Source of the DNA: Neisseria macacae ATCC 33926
GTDB taxonomy: Bacteria > Pseudomonadota > Gammaproteobacteria > Burkholderiales > Neisseriaceae
Direction of reading: 5' to 3'
DNA length: 64,000 nucleotides
Assembly: GCF_022749495.1 (NCBI RefSeq)
Contig: NZ_CP094241.1
Span: 2,666,001-2,730,000, forward strand
Shown: one piece after another, positions 38,889 through 48,547 of the stretch
Numbering within the stretch: the first letter of the stretch is position 1
How the letters are laid out: every line of letters begins with the position of its first letter
Notes under the pieces: generated by a model
Database searches by the model: none
Told to the model about the DNA's origin: nothing
What the model saw: only the letters and a program-made list of their open reading frames with translations
Position numbers and translations under genes: made by a program

Positions 38889-39377
38889 TTACTTCGCCAA
38901 TTCTTTGTCGATTTCCTGATAAAGCGCGGCGAAGTCTGGTTCTCCGACAAAGGTTTTCAGGATTTCGCCTTTTTTATTGATCAGGAAAGAAGTCGGGTAA
39001 ACCTGCGTACCGAACGCTTGGGCGGCGGCTTTATCGGCATCAAACATGACGGTAAAAGGCAAGCCGTATTCTTTGACGTATTGGTTTACGCTTTCCAGCG
39101 GGTCTATCGGCTGGGCAATGCCGAGGACTTGGAAGTCTTTTCCTTGATAGTCTTTGGACATTTTAATGACTTTGGGCATTTCGCTGACACAGCCCGGGCA
39201 GGAGGGAAACCAAAAATTGATGAAGCTGACTTTGCCTTGCAAATCGGCATTGGACACCGGTTTGCCTTGCAGGTCAGACAAAGAGAATGCGGGAGTAGGT
39301 TTGTTATCCGGAATAAGGACGATGGCAAGCAGCGCACCGATAATGGCGACTGCGGCAATGGTAATGAGCTTTTTCAT
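38889..39377 (-). CDS. TlpA-like thioredoxin family protein
   Basis: A 162-residue membrane-anchored periplasmic thiol oxidoreductase of the TlpA/ResA type. An N-terminal anchor (about 4-22) precedes a thioredoxin fold with the active site Cys60-Pro-Gly-Cys63 in FWFPSCPGC and the cis-proline in VYPTSFLI. Its start overlaps the stop of the upstream thioesterase gene by 4 bp (ATGA), indicating one transcript. Redox partner unknown. Confidence 0.9.
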   Translation of the reverse strand: MKKLITIAAVAIIGALLAIVLIPDNKPTPAFSLSDLQGKPVSNADLQGKVSFINFWFPSCPGCVSEMPKVIKMSKDYQGKDFQVLGIAQPIDPLESVNQYVKEYGLPFTVMFDADKAAAQAFGTQVYPTSFLINKKGEILKTFVGEPDFAALYQEIDKELAK

Positions 39378-39760
39378 GCTTCGGCGTATTGTTTTAAAAG
39401 GGTAAAGAGAGGTTCGGGAATGCTGATGCTTCGACCACTTTCTGCGCTGACGACCATCAAAGTGCTTTCGGCTTCGACGGCATTTTTACCGCTGGGCAAA
39501 ACGATGTTTTGAGTGAGAATAATATGGCGCGAGGTCAGCTCTTTCAGACGACCTTCAAAGCGTAATATGTCGCCATCGACGGCGGCACGGCGATAACGGA
39601 TGTCGGTGCGGACAACCACCAGCATCAAGCCGTCGATTTCGGACAATAAACCGTGTTCCTCAAAAAACGCCCAGCGCGCTTCTTCGAGAAATTCGAGATA
39701 GCGCGCGTTGTTGACATGACCGTAGCCGTCAAGATGGTAATTGCGGACGCGGATATTCAT
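39374..39760 (-). CDS. Acyl-CoA thioesterase, hot-dog fold (YbgC/4HBT-like)
   Basis: A 128-residue single hot-dog domain. The motif YHLDGYGHVNNARYLEFLEEARW (residues 8-30) contains the catalytic Asp and the HVNN signature of the 4-hydroxybenzoyl-CoA thioesterase family. Substrate unknown. It shares one base with the upstream gene's stop codon and overlaps TlpA downstream, so it is the middle gene of a tight three-gene unit. A DUS lies in frame at about 39541. Confidence 0.88.
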   Translation of the reverse strand: MNIRVRNYHLDGYGHVNNARYLEFLEEARWAFFEEHGLLSEIDGLMLVVVRTDIRYRRAAVDGDILRFEGRLKELTSRHIILTQNIVLPSGKNAVEAESTLMVVSAESGRSISIPEPLFTLLKQYAEA

Positions 39761-40122
39761 CAGTTCAGATTGAAGGGTTGAAAGGCTTCACGGGCGAGCG
39801 GTTCTTGCTCGAGGTCGGTGATAACGGTAGAAAGCTGGATGTCGAACCATTCATTGAAAATATCCGCATTCAAATCAGGCCATTCGCTTTCATCTTCGCA
39901 CCAATCGGCAAGTTCGGCAGCGAAAATGTCTTCAAACCGCGCTTCGATTTCGTCCCATACTTCGTCGGCGGTTTCACACGGACGGACGAGATAAGAATTG
40001 GCATCAGCTTGAATATCTTCAAGCGTCAAACCGTCAAGATGATTGCCGGGCAGGGTTTGCAGCCAGTTCCAAAAAGGATCGAGCGGGATGAGCAGGAAGA
40101 CGCTGCGGTTGACTTCGTACAT
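39760..40122 (-). CDS. Acidic conserved hypothetical protein
   Basis: A 120-residue strongly acidic cytoplasmic protein with several tryptophans (DPFWNWL, DEVWDEI, DWCEDESEWPDL). I do not recognise a domain. The start at 40122 (MYEVNRSV) has AAGGAAAA upstream. First gene of the unit with the thioesterase and TlpA genes; the TGATG junction suggests coupled translation. Confidence 0.75.
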   Translation of the reverse strand: MYEVNRSVFLLIPLDPFWNWLQTLPGNHLDGLTLEDIQADANSYLVRPCETADEVWDEIEARFEDIFAAELADWCEDESEWPDLNADIFNEWFDIQLSTVITDLEQEPLAREAFQPFNLN

Positions 40123-40305
40123 GATGTTTTCCTTGATTTCAGATAAGGGAATGATATAGCAAAGGCCGTGCAAACGCTATCTTTGCCTGCCAAAGAGTGG
40201 ATAGGTTGGGACAAGGCGATGTTTGGATTGCAACCCATTTTCCTGCTTCATTACTTTTTGCAGATTTGATTACCGCTCTTTTCTCTTGTCAAATCGCAGG
40301 TCCAA

Positions 40306-41463
40306 CTAAGAGTTGAAAAAACCTGCTTCTTCCAATACAGCATTTGCCACCAGTGTATCGGTATCTTTCCTCAATAATAAATGCAGCTCATGAAAATCTT
40401 GTTTCAAGCGGGCAACTGCTGCCGGATGTTCATACCAATAAATCATGGCTTCTGCCAGTTTCTCAGGCGTCGCATCATGTTGCAAAAGCTCTGGAACAGC
40501 ACATTTGTTCAGCAAAATATTGGGCAAACCGACATGTGGCACTTTAACTTTACGCTTCACATAAGCATAAGTCAGAGGAGATATCTTATAGCTGATCACC
40601 ATAGGACGTTTGCACAAAGCCACTTCCAGCGTTGCCGTCCCGCTGGTCACCAAAACCACATCTGCCGCAGTACAAACAGTATCTGCTTGTTTATCGACTA
40701 ATGTAATGGGAAGGTCCGAAAATTGATCAGAGGTAAGAATTTTTGATATACGACGGCGGGTTGCCTGCGTAGCAACCGGCATCAGAAACTGCGCCTGTGG
40801 GTAACGCTTCAACAGAAGTAATGCGGTTTGAAAAAATACAGGAGCCATGTAATCAATTTCGCTAACACGACTGCCGGGCATCAAGGCAAATACTGGGATA
40901 GACGGCGCAACTCCCAACTGGAGACGCGCAGAAGATTGATCAACATCTACAGGCATGGTTTGAGCCATCGGATGACCGACAAACTCAGCCTTACCACCGG
41001 CATCCAAATAGAGCTGTGGTTCCATTGGGAAAAGGCACAACACCCGGTTAACTTGATGAACAATTTTGTTCACCCGTTCACGCCTCCACGCCCAAACAGA
41101 AGGGCTGACATAGTGAACCGTTGGAATACCCGTTTTCTTCAGTTTCTCTTCCACCCAAAGATTAAAATCAGGTGCATCAATCCCAACAAAAACATCCGGT
41201 TTTATACGAATAAGGTCATTAACCAGACCTTTTCGGATTTTCAAGATTTCGGGCAAACGTTTAACTACCTCAACAAAGCCTCGTACTGCCAATTTTTCTT
41301 GGTCATAAAGACTTTCAAATCCTTCCGCCTTCATCCGCTCGCCACCGATACCAATAAATCTTGCATCAGGACAACGTTTTTTAATCGCACTAATAAGATG
41401 TGCACCAAGCAGATCACCCGATGCCTCAGCAACACTCATTGCAATCGTGAGAGAAGTAGTCAT
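40306..41463 (-). CDS. lpxB: Lipid-A-disaccharide synthase
   Basis: A 385-residue LpxB, the glycosyltransferase joining lipid X and UDP-diacylglucosamine in lipid A synthesis at the inner-membrane face. Family motifs: AMSVAEASGDLLGAHL, GIGGERMKAEGFESL, VGIDAPDFNLW, YVSPSVWAWRRERV and SGTATLEVALCKRPMVI. It is not next to other lpx genes here. The 447-bp gap upstream (41464-41910) is A+T-rich and holds only the rplQ terminator. Confidence 0.95.
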   Translation of the reverse strand: MTTSLTIAMSVAEASGDLLGAHLISAIKKRCPDARFIGIGGERMKAEGFESLYDQEKLAVRGFVEVVKRLPEILKIRKGLVNDLIRIKPDVFVGIDAPDFNLWVEEKLKKTGIPTVHYVSPSVWAWRRERVNKIVHQVNRVLCLFPMEPQLYLDAGGKAEFVGHPMAQTMPVDVDQSSARLQLGVAPSIPVFALMPGSRVSEIDYMAPVFFQTALLLLKRYPQAQFLMPVATQATRRRISKILTSDQFSDLPITLVDKQADTVCTAADVVLVTSGTATLEVALCKRPMVISYKISPLTYAYVKRKVKVPHVGLPNILLNKCAVPELLQHDATPEKLAEAMIYWYEHPAAVARLKQDFHELHLLLRKDTDTLVANAVLEEAGFFNS

Positions 41464-41862
41464 ATAAAATTATGGGATACAAAAAAGAATTTGGTAAGTG
41501 TAATACCTGACAGCAAAGAAGTTCTTAGTCAAATTTCAATTATAGAGACCTTTGCAAAAATAGTCTGTTAACGGAATTTGACTCATAAAAATGCGCTAAA
41601 AATTTTCAATTGACCAAAACCTTTATGATTTTAAGTAAAAGCTAGGAAAAATCAGAAAGGTTTTTCATTTTGAAAATAGTATTGAACAGAAAATTTTAGT
41701 AACTTATGTTATTTAAAATATCTCTTATAATATGATACTGAAAAGAAATACTCTATCCATGGCAAACCCACTTACCTATACAAAACAAAAGAATAACTTC
41801 AATATACCAAGAGTATTTTAAATAGAGTATTTAAAATACACAAAAGGTAGCTTGCATATAAT

Positions 41863-41894
41863 AAAACACCATTTGAGAAAACAAATGGTGTTTT
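41863..41894 (-). terminator. Terminator of the ribosomal operon
   Basis: The hairpin AAAACACCATTT / AAATGGTGTTTT is followed on the minus strand by T-rich sequence, 16 bp beyond the rplQ stop codon. No DUS is involved. Confidence 0.85.
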
Positions 41895-41910
41895 ATTATG
41901 GTGTATTAGA

Positions 41911-42285
41911 TTACTCGGCAGCTTCTGCTGCTTTGTCTACTAATTCAATCAATGCCAAAGGTGCATTGTCGCCTTTGCGGAAACCATATTTCAGTACACG
42001 AACATAACCGCCATTACGGGCAGCAAAACGTGGACCTAACTCATCAAACAATTTAACTACAACATCACGATCACGAGTGCGGTCAAATGCCAAACGACGG
42101 TTTGCCAAGGAAGGTTTTTTACCCAATGTAATCAAGGGTTCTACTACGCGGCGCAATTCTTTAGCTTTAGGCAAAGTTGTCACAATAGTCTCGTGAGTCA
42201 ACAATGAGTTCGCCATATTACGCAGCATTGCAGCGCGATGGCTGCTTGTACGGTTTAATTTGCGGTTACCATTACGATGACGCAT
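41911..42285 (-). CDS. rplQ: 50S ribosomal protein L17
   Basis: 124 residues, starting MRHRNGNRKLNRTSSHRAAM, the highly conserved L17 N-terminus. Last gene of the long ribosomal operon, 24 bp after rpoA, followed by a rho-independent terminator. Confidence 0.97.
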   Translation of the reverse strand: MRHRNGNRKLNRTSSHRAAMLRNMANSLLTHETIVTTLPKAKELRRVVEPLITLGKKPSLANRRLAFDRTRDRDVVVKLFDELGPRFAARNGGYVRVLKYGFRKGDNAPLALIELVDKAAEAAE

Positions 42286-42309
42286 GTCATTATCCTTTAA
42301 TCTTCAAAC

Positions 42310-43296
42310 TTACGGCTTTTCTAAGCCTACAGGCGGCCAAGCTTCCAATTTGGAACCTAGTGTCAAGCCTTTAGATGCCAACACTTCTTTGATTTCATTC
42401 AAAGATTTACGACCCAAATTCGGAGTTTTAAGAAGCTCTGTTTCAGTACGTTGAATCAAATCGCCGATATAATAAATATCTTCAGCTTTCAGACAATTAG
42501 CTGAACGTACAGTTAATTCCAAATCATCTACCGGACGCAGCAGGATAGGGTCAATAGGAGGAGCTTTTTCTTCAACTTCTTCTACTGGAGTACCTTGCAA
42601 ATCAGCAAAGATAGACATTTGATCAATTAAAATACGAGCGGCACTACGTACAGCTTCTTCAGGATCAATAGAACCATCAGTTTCAATATCCAAAACCAAT
42701 TTATCTAAATCCGTACGCTGCTCTACGCGTGCAGGTTCAACTTCAAAGCTAACACGACTGATGGGCGAAAAGCTCGCATCCAACTGAATTGCACCAATCT
42801 GGCGGTTTTCATCGCGCACAACACGACGACCAGAAACAGATTGATAACCACGCCCCTGCTCAACTTTGATTTCCATCTCAATTTGACCATTCTCGGCCAA
42901 ATGACAAATAATATGCTCAGGATTTAAAATTTCCACATCATGTGGCAATTCGATATCACCGGCAACTACTACACCGGCCCCTGACTTTCTCAAAGTTAAC
43001 TGAACTTGGCCACGCCCATGCAGCTTAAATACAATACCTTTGACATTCAATAAAATATCGACAACATCTTCTTGAACGCCATCAACAGTAGAGTATTCGT
43101 GCAACACACCGGAAATGGCCACTTCAGTAGGAGCAAAACCATTCATGGATGACAGTAAGATACGACGCAAAGCATTACCTAAAGTATGACCAAAACCGCG
43201 CTCAAACGGCTGCATGGATACTTTTGCACGAGTTGTAGATAAAGTATCGACATCAATTTGACGAGGTTTCAAAAATTCGGTTGTGCTATTTTGCAT
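42310..43296 (-). CDS. rpoA: RNA polymerase alpha subunit
   Basis: 328 residues. The N-terminal assembly domain has the conserved ERGFGHTLGNALRRILLSSM near 32-51. The C-terminal domain, with RSANCLKAEDIYYIGDL and LLKTPNLGRKSLNEIK, contacts UP elements and activators. It lies between rpsD and rplQ, the standard alpha-operon order. Confidence 0.98.
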   Translation of the reverse strand: MQNSTTEFLKPRQIDVDTLSTTRAKVSMQPFERGFGHTLGNALRRILLSSMNGFAPTEVAISGVLHEYSTVDGVQEDVVDILLNVKGIVFKLHGRGQVQLTLRKSGAGVVVAGDIELPHDVEILNPEHIICHLAENGQIEMEIKVEQGRGYQSVSGRRVVRDENRQIGAIQLDASFSPISRVSFEVEPARVEQRTDLDKLVLDIETDGSIDPEEAVRSAARILIDQMSIFADLQGTPVEEVEEKAPPIDPILLRPVDDLELTVRSANCLKAEDIYYIGDLIQRTETELLKTPNLGRKSLNEIKEVLASKGLTLGSKLEAWPPVGLEKP

Positions 43297-43321
43297 TTAA
43301 CTGTCCCTCACTGAGCTAGCG

Positions 43322-43942
43322 TTATTTAGAGTAGAATTCTACCACCAGCTGTTCATTAATATCGCCAGTTAATTCTGAACGATCCGGCATATTTTTAAAT
43401 ACGCCTTCCAATTTGTCTGCATCAACAGAAACCCAGCTTGGTAAACCGATTTGAGTTGCCAGACTTAAAGCTTCCTGGATACGAACCTGTTTTTTAGCTT
43501 TCTCACGAACAGCTACAACATCACCGGCTTTAACTTGGAAAGAAGGAATATTTACAACCTGACCGTTAACGGTAATTGCTTTATGAGAAACCAGCTGACG
43601 TGCCTCAGCACGAGTCGAGCCAAATCCCATGCGATATACTACATTATCCAAACGAGACTCTAACAATTGCAGCAGTAATTCACCAGTAGAGCCTTTACGT
43701 CGATCTGCTTCTGCAAAATAGCGACGGAATTGACGTTCCAATACGCCATAAATACGACGAATCTTTTGCTTCTCACGTAATTGCAAACCATAGTCGGACA
43801 AACGCGGTTTTTTTGCGCCGTGCTGACCAGGAGCGGAGTCCAGTTTACATTTAGAATCCAAAGAACGACGAGCGCTCTTCAAAAATAAATCAGTACCTTC
43901 ACGGCGTGCTAATTTACATTTAGGGCCAATATAACGTGCCAT
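43322..43942 (-). CDS. rpsD: 30S ribosomal protein S4
   Basis: 206 residues, beginning MARYIGPKCKLARREGTDL, with the S4 RNA-binding domain near 95-155 (LESRLDNVVYRMGFGSTRAE). In many bacteria S4 represses this operon by binding its mRNA; I did not identify that site here. Confidence 0.97.
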   Translation of the reverse strand: MARYIGPKCKLARREGTDLFLKSARRSLDSKCKLDSAPGQHGAKKPRLSDYGLQLREKQKIRRIYGVLERQFRRYFAEADRRKGSTGELLLQLLESRLDNVVYRMGFGSTRAEARQLVSHKAITVNGQVVNIPSFQVKAGDVVAVREKAKKQVRIQEALSLATQIGLPSWVSVDADKLEGVFKNMPDRSELTGDINEQLVVEFYSK

Positions 43943-43957
43943 GTTTCAATCACTCCT

Positions 43958-44353
43958 TTAAATACGACGTTTTTTAGGCGGACGGCAACCGTTATGAGGC
44001 AACGGAGTAACGTCGGTAATACTGGTAATTTTAAAACCAAGAGCGTTGAGTGCACGTACAGAAGACTCTCGACCGGGACCAGGGCCTTTTATACGAACTT
44101 CTAAATTTTTAACGCCATATTCTTGGGCAACTTTACCAGCTGCTTCTGCAGCCACTTGAGCTGCAAACGGTGTACTTTTACGAGAACCTTTAAAACCAGC
44201 GCCGCCAGAGGTAGCCCAAGACAATGCATTGCCTTGACGGTCAGTGATTGTAATGATGGTATTGTTGAAAGAAGCATGTACATGCACAATACCTTCGCTT
44301 ACGGTTTTACGTACTTTTTTACGTACACGCGAAGCTGTGTTTGCTTTAGCCAT
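43958..44353 (-). CDS. rpsK: 30S ribosomal protein S11
   Basis: 131 residues with the S11 signatures [18 protein letters not shown] and the C-terminal [18 protein letters not shown]. Lies between rpsM and rpsD. Confidence 0.97.
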
Positions 44354-44372
44354 TAATAAAATTCCTTAAAAA

Positions 44373-44735
44373 TTATTTTTTACCAGCAATCGCTTTACGC
44401 GGACCTTTGCGGGTACGAGCGTTTGTGCGAGTGCGTTGACCACGACAAGGCAAACCTCGACGATGACGGAAACCACGGTAACAACCCATGTCCATCAATC
44501 GTTTGATGCTCATCGTTACCTCACGGCGCAAATCGCCTTCCACTTCATACTTGGCAACTTGTTCACGCAAAGCGTCTAATTGAGCCTCGTCCAAATCTTT
44601 TGCTTTTGTAGTGGGAGCAATATTTGCTGCCTCGCAAATTAATTTAGCACGAGTAGCACCGATACCATAAATAGCCTGCAAGCCAATTACGATATGTGCA
44701 TTATTAGGGATATTTACCCCTGCAATACGAGCCAT
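44373..44735 (-). CDS. rpsM: 30S ribosomal protein S13
   Basis: 120 residues starting MARIAGVNIPNNAHIVIGL, with the basic tail RGQRTRTNARTRKGPRK. The ATG at 44735 has AAAGGAAAA upstream. The frame extends to 44756, but the added residues are not part of the family. Confidence 0.97.
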   Translation of the reverse strand: MARIAGVNIPNNAHIVIGLQAIYGIGATRAKLICEAANIAPTTKAKDLDEAQLDALREQVAKYEVEGDLRREVTMSIKRLMDMGCYRGFRHRRGLPCRGQRTRTNARTRKGPRKAIAGKK

Positions 44736-44800
44736 ATTTTTTCCTTTAAACGGCAAAGTTCGTCACTATACCACAAAGTCTTGCTAAAAGAAAAGTTCCC

Positions 44801-44914
44801 TTAACCTTGACGCTGTTTGTGACGAGGATCAGTACAAATTACACGAACCACTCGATTACGACGGATAATCTTACAGTTGCGGCAAATTTTCTTTACAGAC
44901 GGTTGTACACGCAT
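44801..44914 (-). CDS. rpmJ: 50S ribosomal protein L36
   Basis: A 37-residue protein. The translation starts MRVQPSVKKICRNCKIIRR and ends RHKQRQG; the cysteines and histidine form the zinc-binding CCCH-type site of L36. It lies between infA and rpsM, the usual position. Confidence 0.96.
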   Translation of the reverse strand: MRVQPSVKKICRNCKIIRRNRVVRVICTDPRHKQRQG

Positions 44915-44933
44915 TATCTTTCCTTATATCGTT

Positions 44934-45152
44934 TTATCTAGCTCGGAAGACAATCCGAGCTCGAGTTAAATCATAAGGTGTCAGTTCTACCGTCACCTTA
45001 TCCCCAGGAGAGATCCGGATATAGTGCATACGCATTTTCCCGGAAATATGACCTAATACAATATGGTCATTCTCAAGCTTTACTTTAAAAGTTGCGTTAG
45101 GTAGAGTTTCAAGAATCTCCCCCTGCATTTGTATGGTATCTTCTTTAGCCAT
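44934..45152 (-). CDS. infA: Translation initiation factor IF-1
   Basis: 72 residues of the S1/OB-fold IF-1, from MAKEDTIQMQGEILE to LTPYDLTRARIVFRAR. It binds the ribosomal A site during initiation. Lies between secY and rpmJ, as in many beta-proteobacteria. Confidence 0.97.
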   Translation of the reverse strand: MAKEDTIQMQGEILETLPNATFKVKLENDHIVLGHISGKMRMHYIRISPGDKVTVELTPYDLTRARIVFRAR

Positions 45153-45156
45153 AATT

Positions 45157-46470
45157 CTACTTACGTGATAAAGATTTCATATCAAGACCGCTCATTAAAC
45201 TCTCATATTGCTGAGTCATGCGGTAAGAGTTAATTTGGGTACTAAAGTCCATTGTCACCACGACTAAAATCAGTAAAGATGTACCACCCAAATAAAAAGG
45301 AACATTCAAAGCTGTTGTCAAAAATTCTGGAATTAAACAAATAGTTGTAATATATAATGCACCAAACAAAGTGAGGCGTAATACAACCTGCTCCAGATAC
45401 TGAGAAGTTTGCTTACCAGGTCGAATTCCCGGCACAAAAGCACCGCTTTTCTTCAAATTCTCTGCCATTTCTTTTGGACTAAAAACCAAGGCTGTATAAA
45501 AATAGCAGAAGAAAATAATTGTCACTGTAAATAACAAAATATATAAAGCTTGCCCATGCTGAAGCAAACCAGCAATTTTATGCAACAAACTACCGGTATC
45601 ATTAGAACCAAACCAGCTTAACAAAGTGGATGGAAACAAAATAATACTTGACGCAAAAATAGGAGGAATGACGCCTGCCATATTCAACTTAAAGGGCATA
45701 TGTGTATTAGAACCTTGCATTACACCACTACCAACTTGGCGTTTCGCATAATGCACGGGAACTTTACGCTGTGCACTTTCAAAATATACAACAATATAAA
45801 TTAATAGCAATGCACCAATAACGATTGACACAGCCGTAGGCATACCAATTGATCCTTGACTCGTTAAAGCTAATAATCTTGCTATACCGGAAGGAATACC
45901 GGCAGCGATACCAGCAGTAATAATCAAGGAAATGCCATTCCCAATCCCGCGCTCCGTAATCTGCTCACCTAACCACATCAGGAACATTGTACCTGTGACT
46001 AAGCTCACTACCGTAGAAATATGGAACTCCAAAGAATTAGTGACAACCACACCTTGCTGGAATACAAAGGTAGCTACACCAAAACTCTGTAAGATGGCTA
46101 ATAGCACTGTACCGTATCTTGTATATTTTGTAATAACTTTTCGACCTGCCTCCCCTTCCTTTTTTAATGCCTTTAAAGAAGGAATAATTTCAGAGGCCAA
46201 CTGAACAATTATTGATGCTGAAATATATGGCATTATGCCAATTGCGAATATACTAAAGCGCTCTAACGAACCACCAGAAAACATGTTCAACATGCCTAGT
46301 ATGCCGTTCCCAGCGCTTTCGTATAATTTAGCTAAAGCAACAGCATCTACGCCAGGTACAGGGATATGGGCACCAATACGAAAAACAATTAACGCCCCTA
46401 AAAGAAACGTTAGACGTTTTTTCAGATCTCCAAATTTGGACAAGCCTGATAAAGATTGTTGATTAGCCAC
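45157..46470 (-). CDS. secY: Preprotein translocase subunit SecY
   Basis: A 437-residue channel subunit of the SecYEG translocon with ten membrane helices. Plug/TM2 region: IPVPGVDAVALAKL and NMFSGGSLERFSIFALGI-type; conserved C-terminal loop: VPGIRPGKQTSQYLE. The start is taken as the GTG at 46470 (VANQQSLSGLSKFGDL), the conserved N-terminus; the frame is open to 46515. It follows rplO by 13 bp. Confidence 0.95.
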   Translation of the reverse strand: MANQQSLSGLSKFGDLKKRLTFLLGALIVFRIGAHIPVPGVDAVALAKLYESAGNGILGMLNMFSGGSLERFSIFAIGIMPYISASIIVQLASEIIPSLKALKKEGEAGRKVITKYTRYGTVLLAILQSFGVATFVFQQGVVVTNSLEFHISTVVSLVTGTMFLMWLGEQITERGIGNGISLIITAGIAAGIPSGIARLLALTSQGSIGMPTAVSIVIGALLLIYIVVYFESAQRKVPVHYAKRQVGSGVMQGSNTHMPFKLNMAGVIPPIFASSIILFPSTLLSWFGSNDTGSLLHKIAGLLQHGQALYILLFTVTIIFFCYFYTALVFSPKEMAENLKKSGAFVPGIRPGKQTSQYLEQVVLRLTLFGALYITTICLIPEFLTTALNVPFYLGGTSLLILVVVTMDFSTQINSYRMTQQYESLMSGLDMKSLSRK

Positions 46471-46483
46471 TATAATGCAAGCC

Positions 46484-46918
46484 TTATTCTTCCACTTTAC
46501 CACCAGCAGCTTCAATTGCTGCTTTAGCCCCTTTAGTGGCTTTAATGCCCTTCAGGACAACAGCTTTTGAAAGCTCACCAGAGGCAATAACTTTCACATT
46601 GGAAACAGTTGTAGGAACCAACCCAGCTTGCTTGAGAACTAATACATCAATCTCATTCACAGCGAGTAAGTTCAATTCACTCAAACGAATCTCAGCGTTA
46701 GCAGCAGCAGTCAAAGATTTGAAACCACGTTTTGGCAGGCGACGTTGCAAAGGCATTTGACCACCTTCGAAACCTACTTTATGAAAACCACCAGAACGGC
46801 TTTTTTGACCTTTATGACCACGGCCACCAGTTTTACCTAAACCACTACCAATACCACGACCTACACGACGACGAGCGTGAGTAGCCCCCTCAGCAGGTTG
46901 AATAGAATTTAGAAACAT
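46484..46918 (-). CDS. rplO: 50S ribosomal protein L15
   Basis: 144 residues. The glycine-rich N-terminus RRVGRGIGSGLGKTGGRGHK is typical of L15. One base separates it from rpmD. Confidence 0.97.
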   Translation of the reverse strand: MFLNSIQPAEGATHARRRVGRGIGSGLGKTGGRGHKGQKSRSGGFHKVGFEGGQMPLQRRLPKRGFKSLTAAANAEIRLSELNLLAVNEIDVLVLKQAGLVPTTVSNVKVIASGELSKAVVLKGIKATKGAKAAIEAAGGKVEE

Positions 46919-46919
46919 A

Positions 46920-47105
46920 TCAAGACTCCACTTTCAACAAGTAGCTGATTTTGTTAATCATACCACGGTTTTCAGGGGTATCTAAAACCTCTACTGTATG
47001 CTCACGATGGCGTAAACCTAAACCACGAGCACATGCACGATGAGATTCAATTGTACCAATCAGGCTCTTCACCAATGTAACTTTAATCTTTTTTTGCTCA
47101 GTCAT
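46920..47105 (-). CDS. rpmD: 50S ribosomal protein L30
   Basis: 61 residues, with KVTLVKSLIGTIESHRACARGLGLR in the L30 pattern. Its start overlaps the end of rpsE by 8 bp. Confidence 0.96.
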   Translation of the reverse strand: MTEQKKIKVTLVKSLIGTIESHRACARGLGLRHREHTVEVLDTPENRGMINKISYLLKVES

Positions 47106-47616
47106 GGTTTGCTCCCAAAATGTCTTCTACTGTTAGGCCACGTTTAGCAGCGATATCAGCAGGTGTATATAACTTAGACAAGCCATCTAATGTAGCTCGT
47201 ACAATGTTATAAGGGTTTGTAGAACCATGCACTTTAGCAGAAATGTTATGAATACCCATAGCATCAAAAACTAAGCGCATAGGACCACCTGCCTTTACAC
47301 CACTACCTTCTTTAGCGGGTTGCATAAAGACTTTAGTAGCGCCATGACGTCCAATAACCTCATGATGAATCGTACCATTTTTTAGAGGTACTTTAATCAT
47401 AGAGCGACGAGCCTGATCCATTGCTTTTTGAACAGCTACCGGCACTTCTTTTGACTTACCTTTACCCATACCAATACGACCATCCCCATCACCAACAACA
47501 GTTAGCGCAGAGAAAGCCATGATACGACCACCTTTAACTACTTTAGTTACGCGATTAACTGCGACCATTTTTTCAATCAGGCCGTCACCACGTTCTTCAA
47601 TTTCATGTTTTGCCAT
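47098..47616 (-). CDS. rpsE: 30S ribosomal protein S5
   Basis: 172 residues with the S5 double-stranded-RNA-binding motif VNRVTKVVKGGRIMAFSAL and GDGDGRIGMGKGKSKEVP. S5 residues in this region influence decoding fidelity and spectinomycin binding in other species. Confidence 0.97.
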   Translation of the reverse strand: MAKHEIEERGDGLIEKMVAVNRVTKVVKGGRIMAFSALTVVGDGDGRIGMGKGKSKEVPVAVQKAMDQARRSMIKVPLKNGTIHHEVIGRHGATKVFMQPAKEGSGVKAGGPMRLVFDAMGIHNISAKVHGSTNPYNIVRATLDGLSKLYTPADIAAKRGLTVEDILGANHD

Positions 47617-47633
47617 CTGAAAGTCTCCAATTA

Positions 47634-47987
47634 TTAGAAGCTTAAACCATTTTCACGTGCAGCTTCAGCCAAAGCTTTCACTCGACCGTGATATTGGAAA
47701 CCTGAACGATCAAAAGCAACTTTTTCTACGCCTACTGCTTTAGCTTTCTCAGCAATGCGCTTTCCTACTACTGCAGCCGCCTCGACGTTGCCACCAGATT
47801 TCAGACTACCACGCACTTCAGCTTCCAATGTAGAGGCTTGAGCCAATACTTTATCACCTTCAGCACTAATTACTTGAGCATAAATATGATTATTGCTACG
47901 GAACACACATAATCTTACCATTTTCAAGTCCGCAATACGTGCACGGGTTTTGCGTGCACGACGGAGTCGGGTTGTATGTTTATCCAT
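47634..47987 (-). CDS. rplR: 50S ribosomal protein L18
   Basis: 117 residues. The basic N-terminus MDKHTTRLRRARKTRARI and C-terminal FDRSGFQYHGRVKALAEAAR are typical of this 5S rRNA-binding protein. Confidence 0.97.
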   Translation of the reverse strand: MDKHTTRLRRARKTRARIADLKMVRLCVFRSNNHIYAQVISAEGDKVLAQASTLEAEVRGSLKSGGNVEAAAVVGKRIAEKAKAVGVEKVAFDRSGFQYHGRVKALAEAARENGLSF

Positions 47988-48000
47988 TAGTGAACCTCAA

Positions 48001-48534
48001 TTATTTTTTCTTGGCTTCTTTCATCACTACCACTTCACCTACATAACGAACACCCTTACCTTTATAAGGTTCAGGAGAACGGAATGCACGAATTTCAGCA
48101 GCGACTTGACCAACTACTTGTTTATCTGCACCAGTCAAAACGATCTCTGTTTGGCTAGGAGTTTGAACAGAAACACCTTCAGGCATTTCATATACGATTG
48201 GATGAGAAAAACCCAAAGACAAATTCAAAACTTTGCCTTGAGCTTGAGCACGGTAACCCACACCAATCAATTGTAGTTTTTTCTCAAAACCTTCTGAAAC
48301 ACCTTTGACCATATTATTAACTAATGCACGAGCAGTACCTGACATAGCATTTGCCTGCTTACTGTCATTTTTTGCAGCAAAAGTTAATTTACCATCGTTT
48401 AATTCAATGACGACATTAGAAGGCAAAGGAAAGGCCAACTCGCCATTCTTACCCTTGATAACCAATGCTTCTGTTCCAAATTTTACTTCTACACCAGCAG
48501 GAACAGTCACTGGGTTTTTTGCGACACGTGACAT
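48001..48534 (-). CDS. rplF: 50S ribosomal protein L6
   Basis: 177 residues. MSRVAKNPVTVPAGVEV at the N-terminus and PEPYKGKGVRYVGEVV near the C-terminus are the L6 signatures. Confidence 0.97.
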   Translation of the reverse strand: MSRVAKNPVTVPAGVEVKFGTEALVIKGKNGELAFPLPSNVVIELNDGKLTFAAKNDSKQANAMSGTARALVNNMVKGVSEGFEKKLQLIGVGYRAQAQGKVLNLSLGFSHPIVYEMPEGVSVQTPSQTEIVLTGADKQVVGQVAAEIRAFRSPEPYKGKGVRYVGEVVVMKEAKKK

Positions 48535-48547
48535 TTACTTTTCTCCA

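Noticed and set aside
41464..41910. A possible small gene or tRNA in the A+T-rich gap upstream of lpxB
   Set aside because: No cloverleaf and no ORF with a ribosome site; only the rplQ terminator can be supported.
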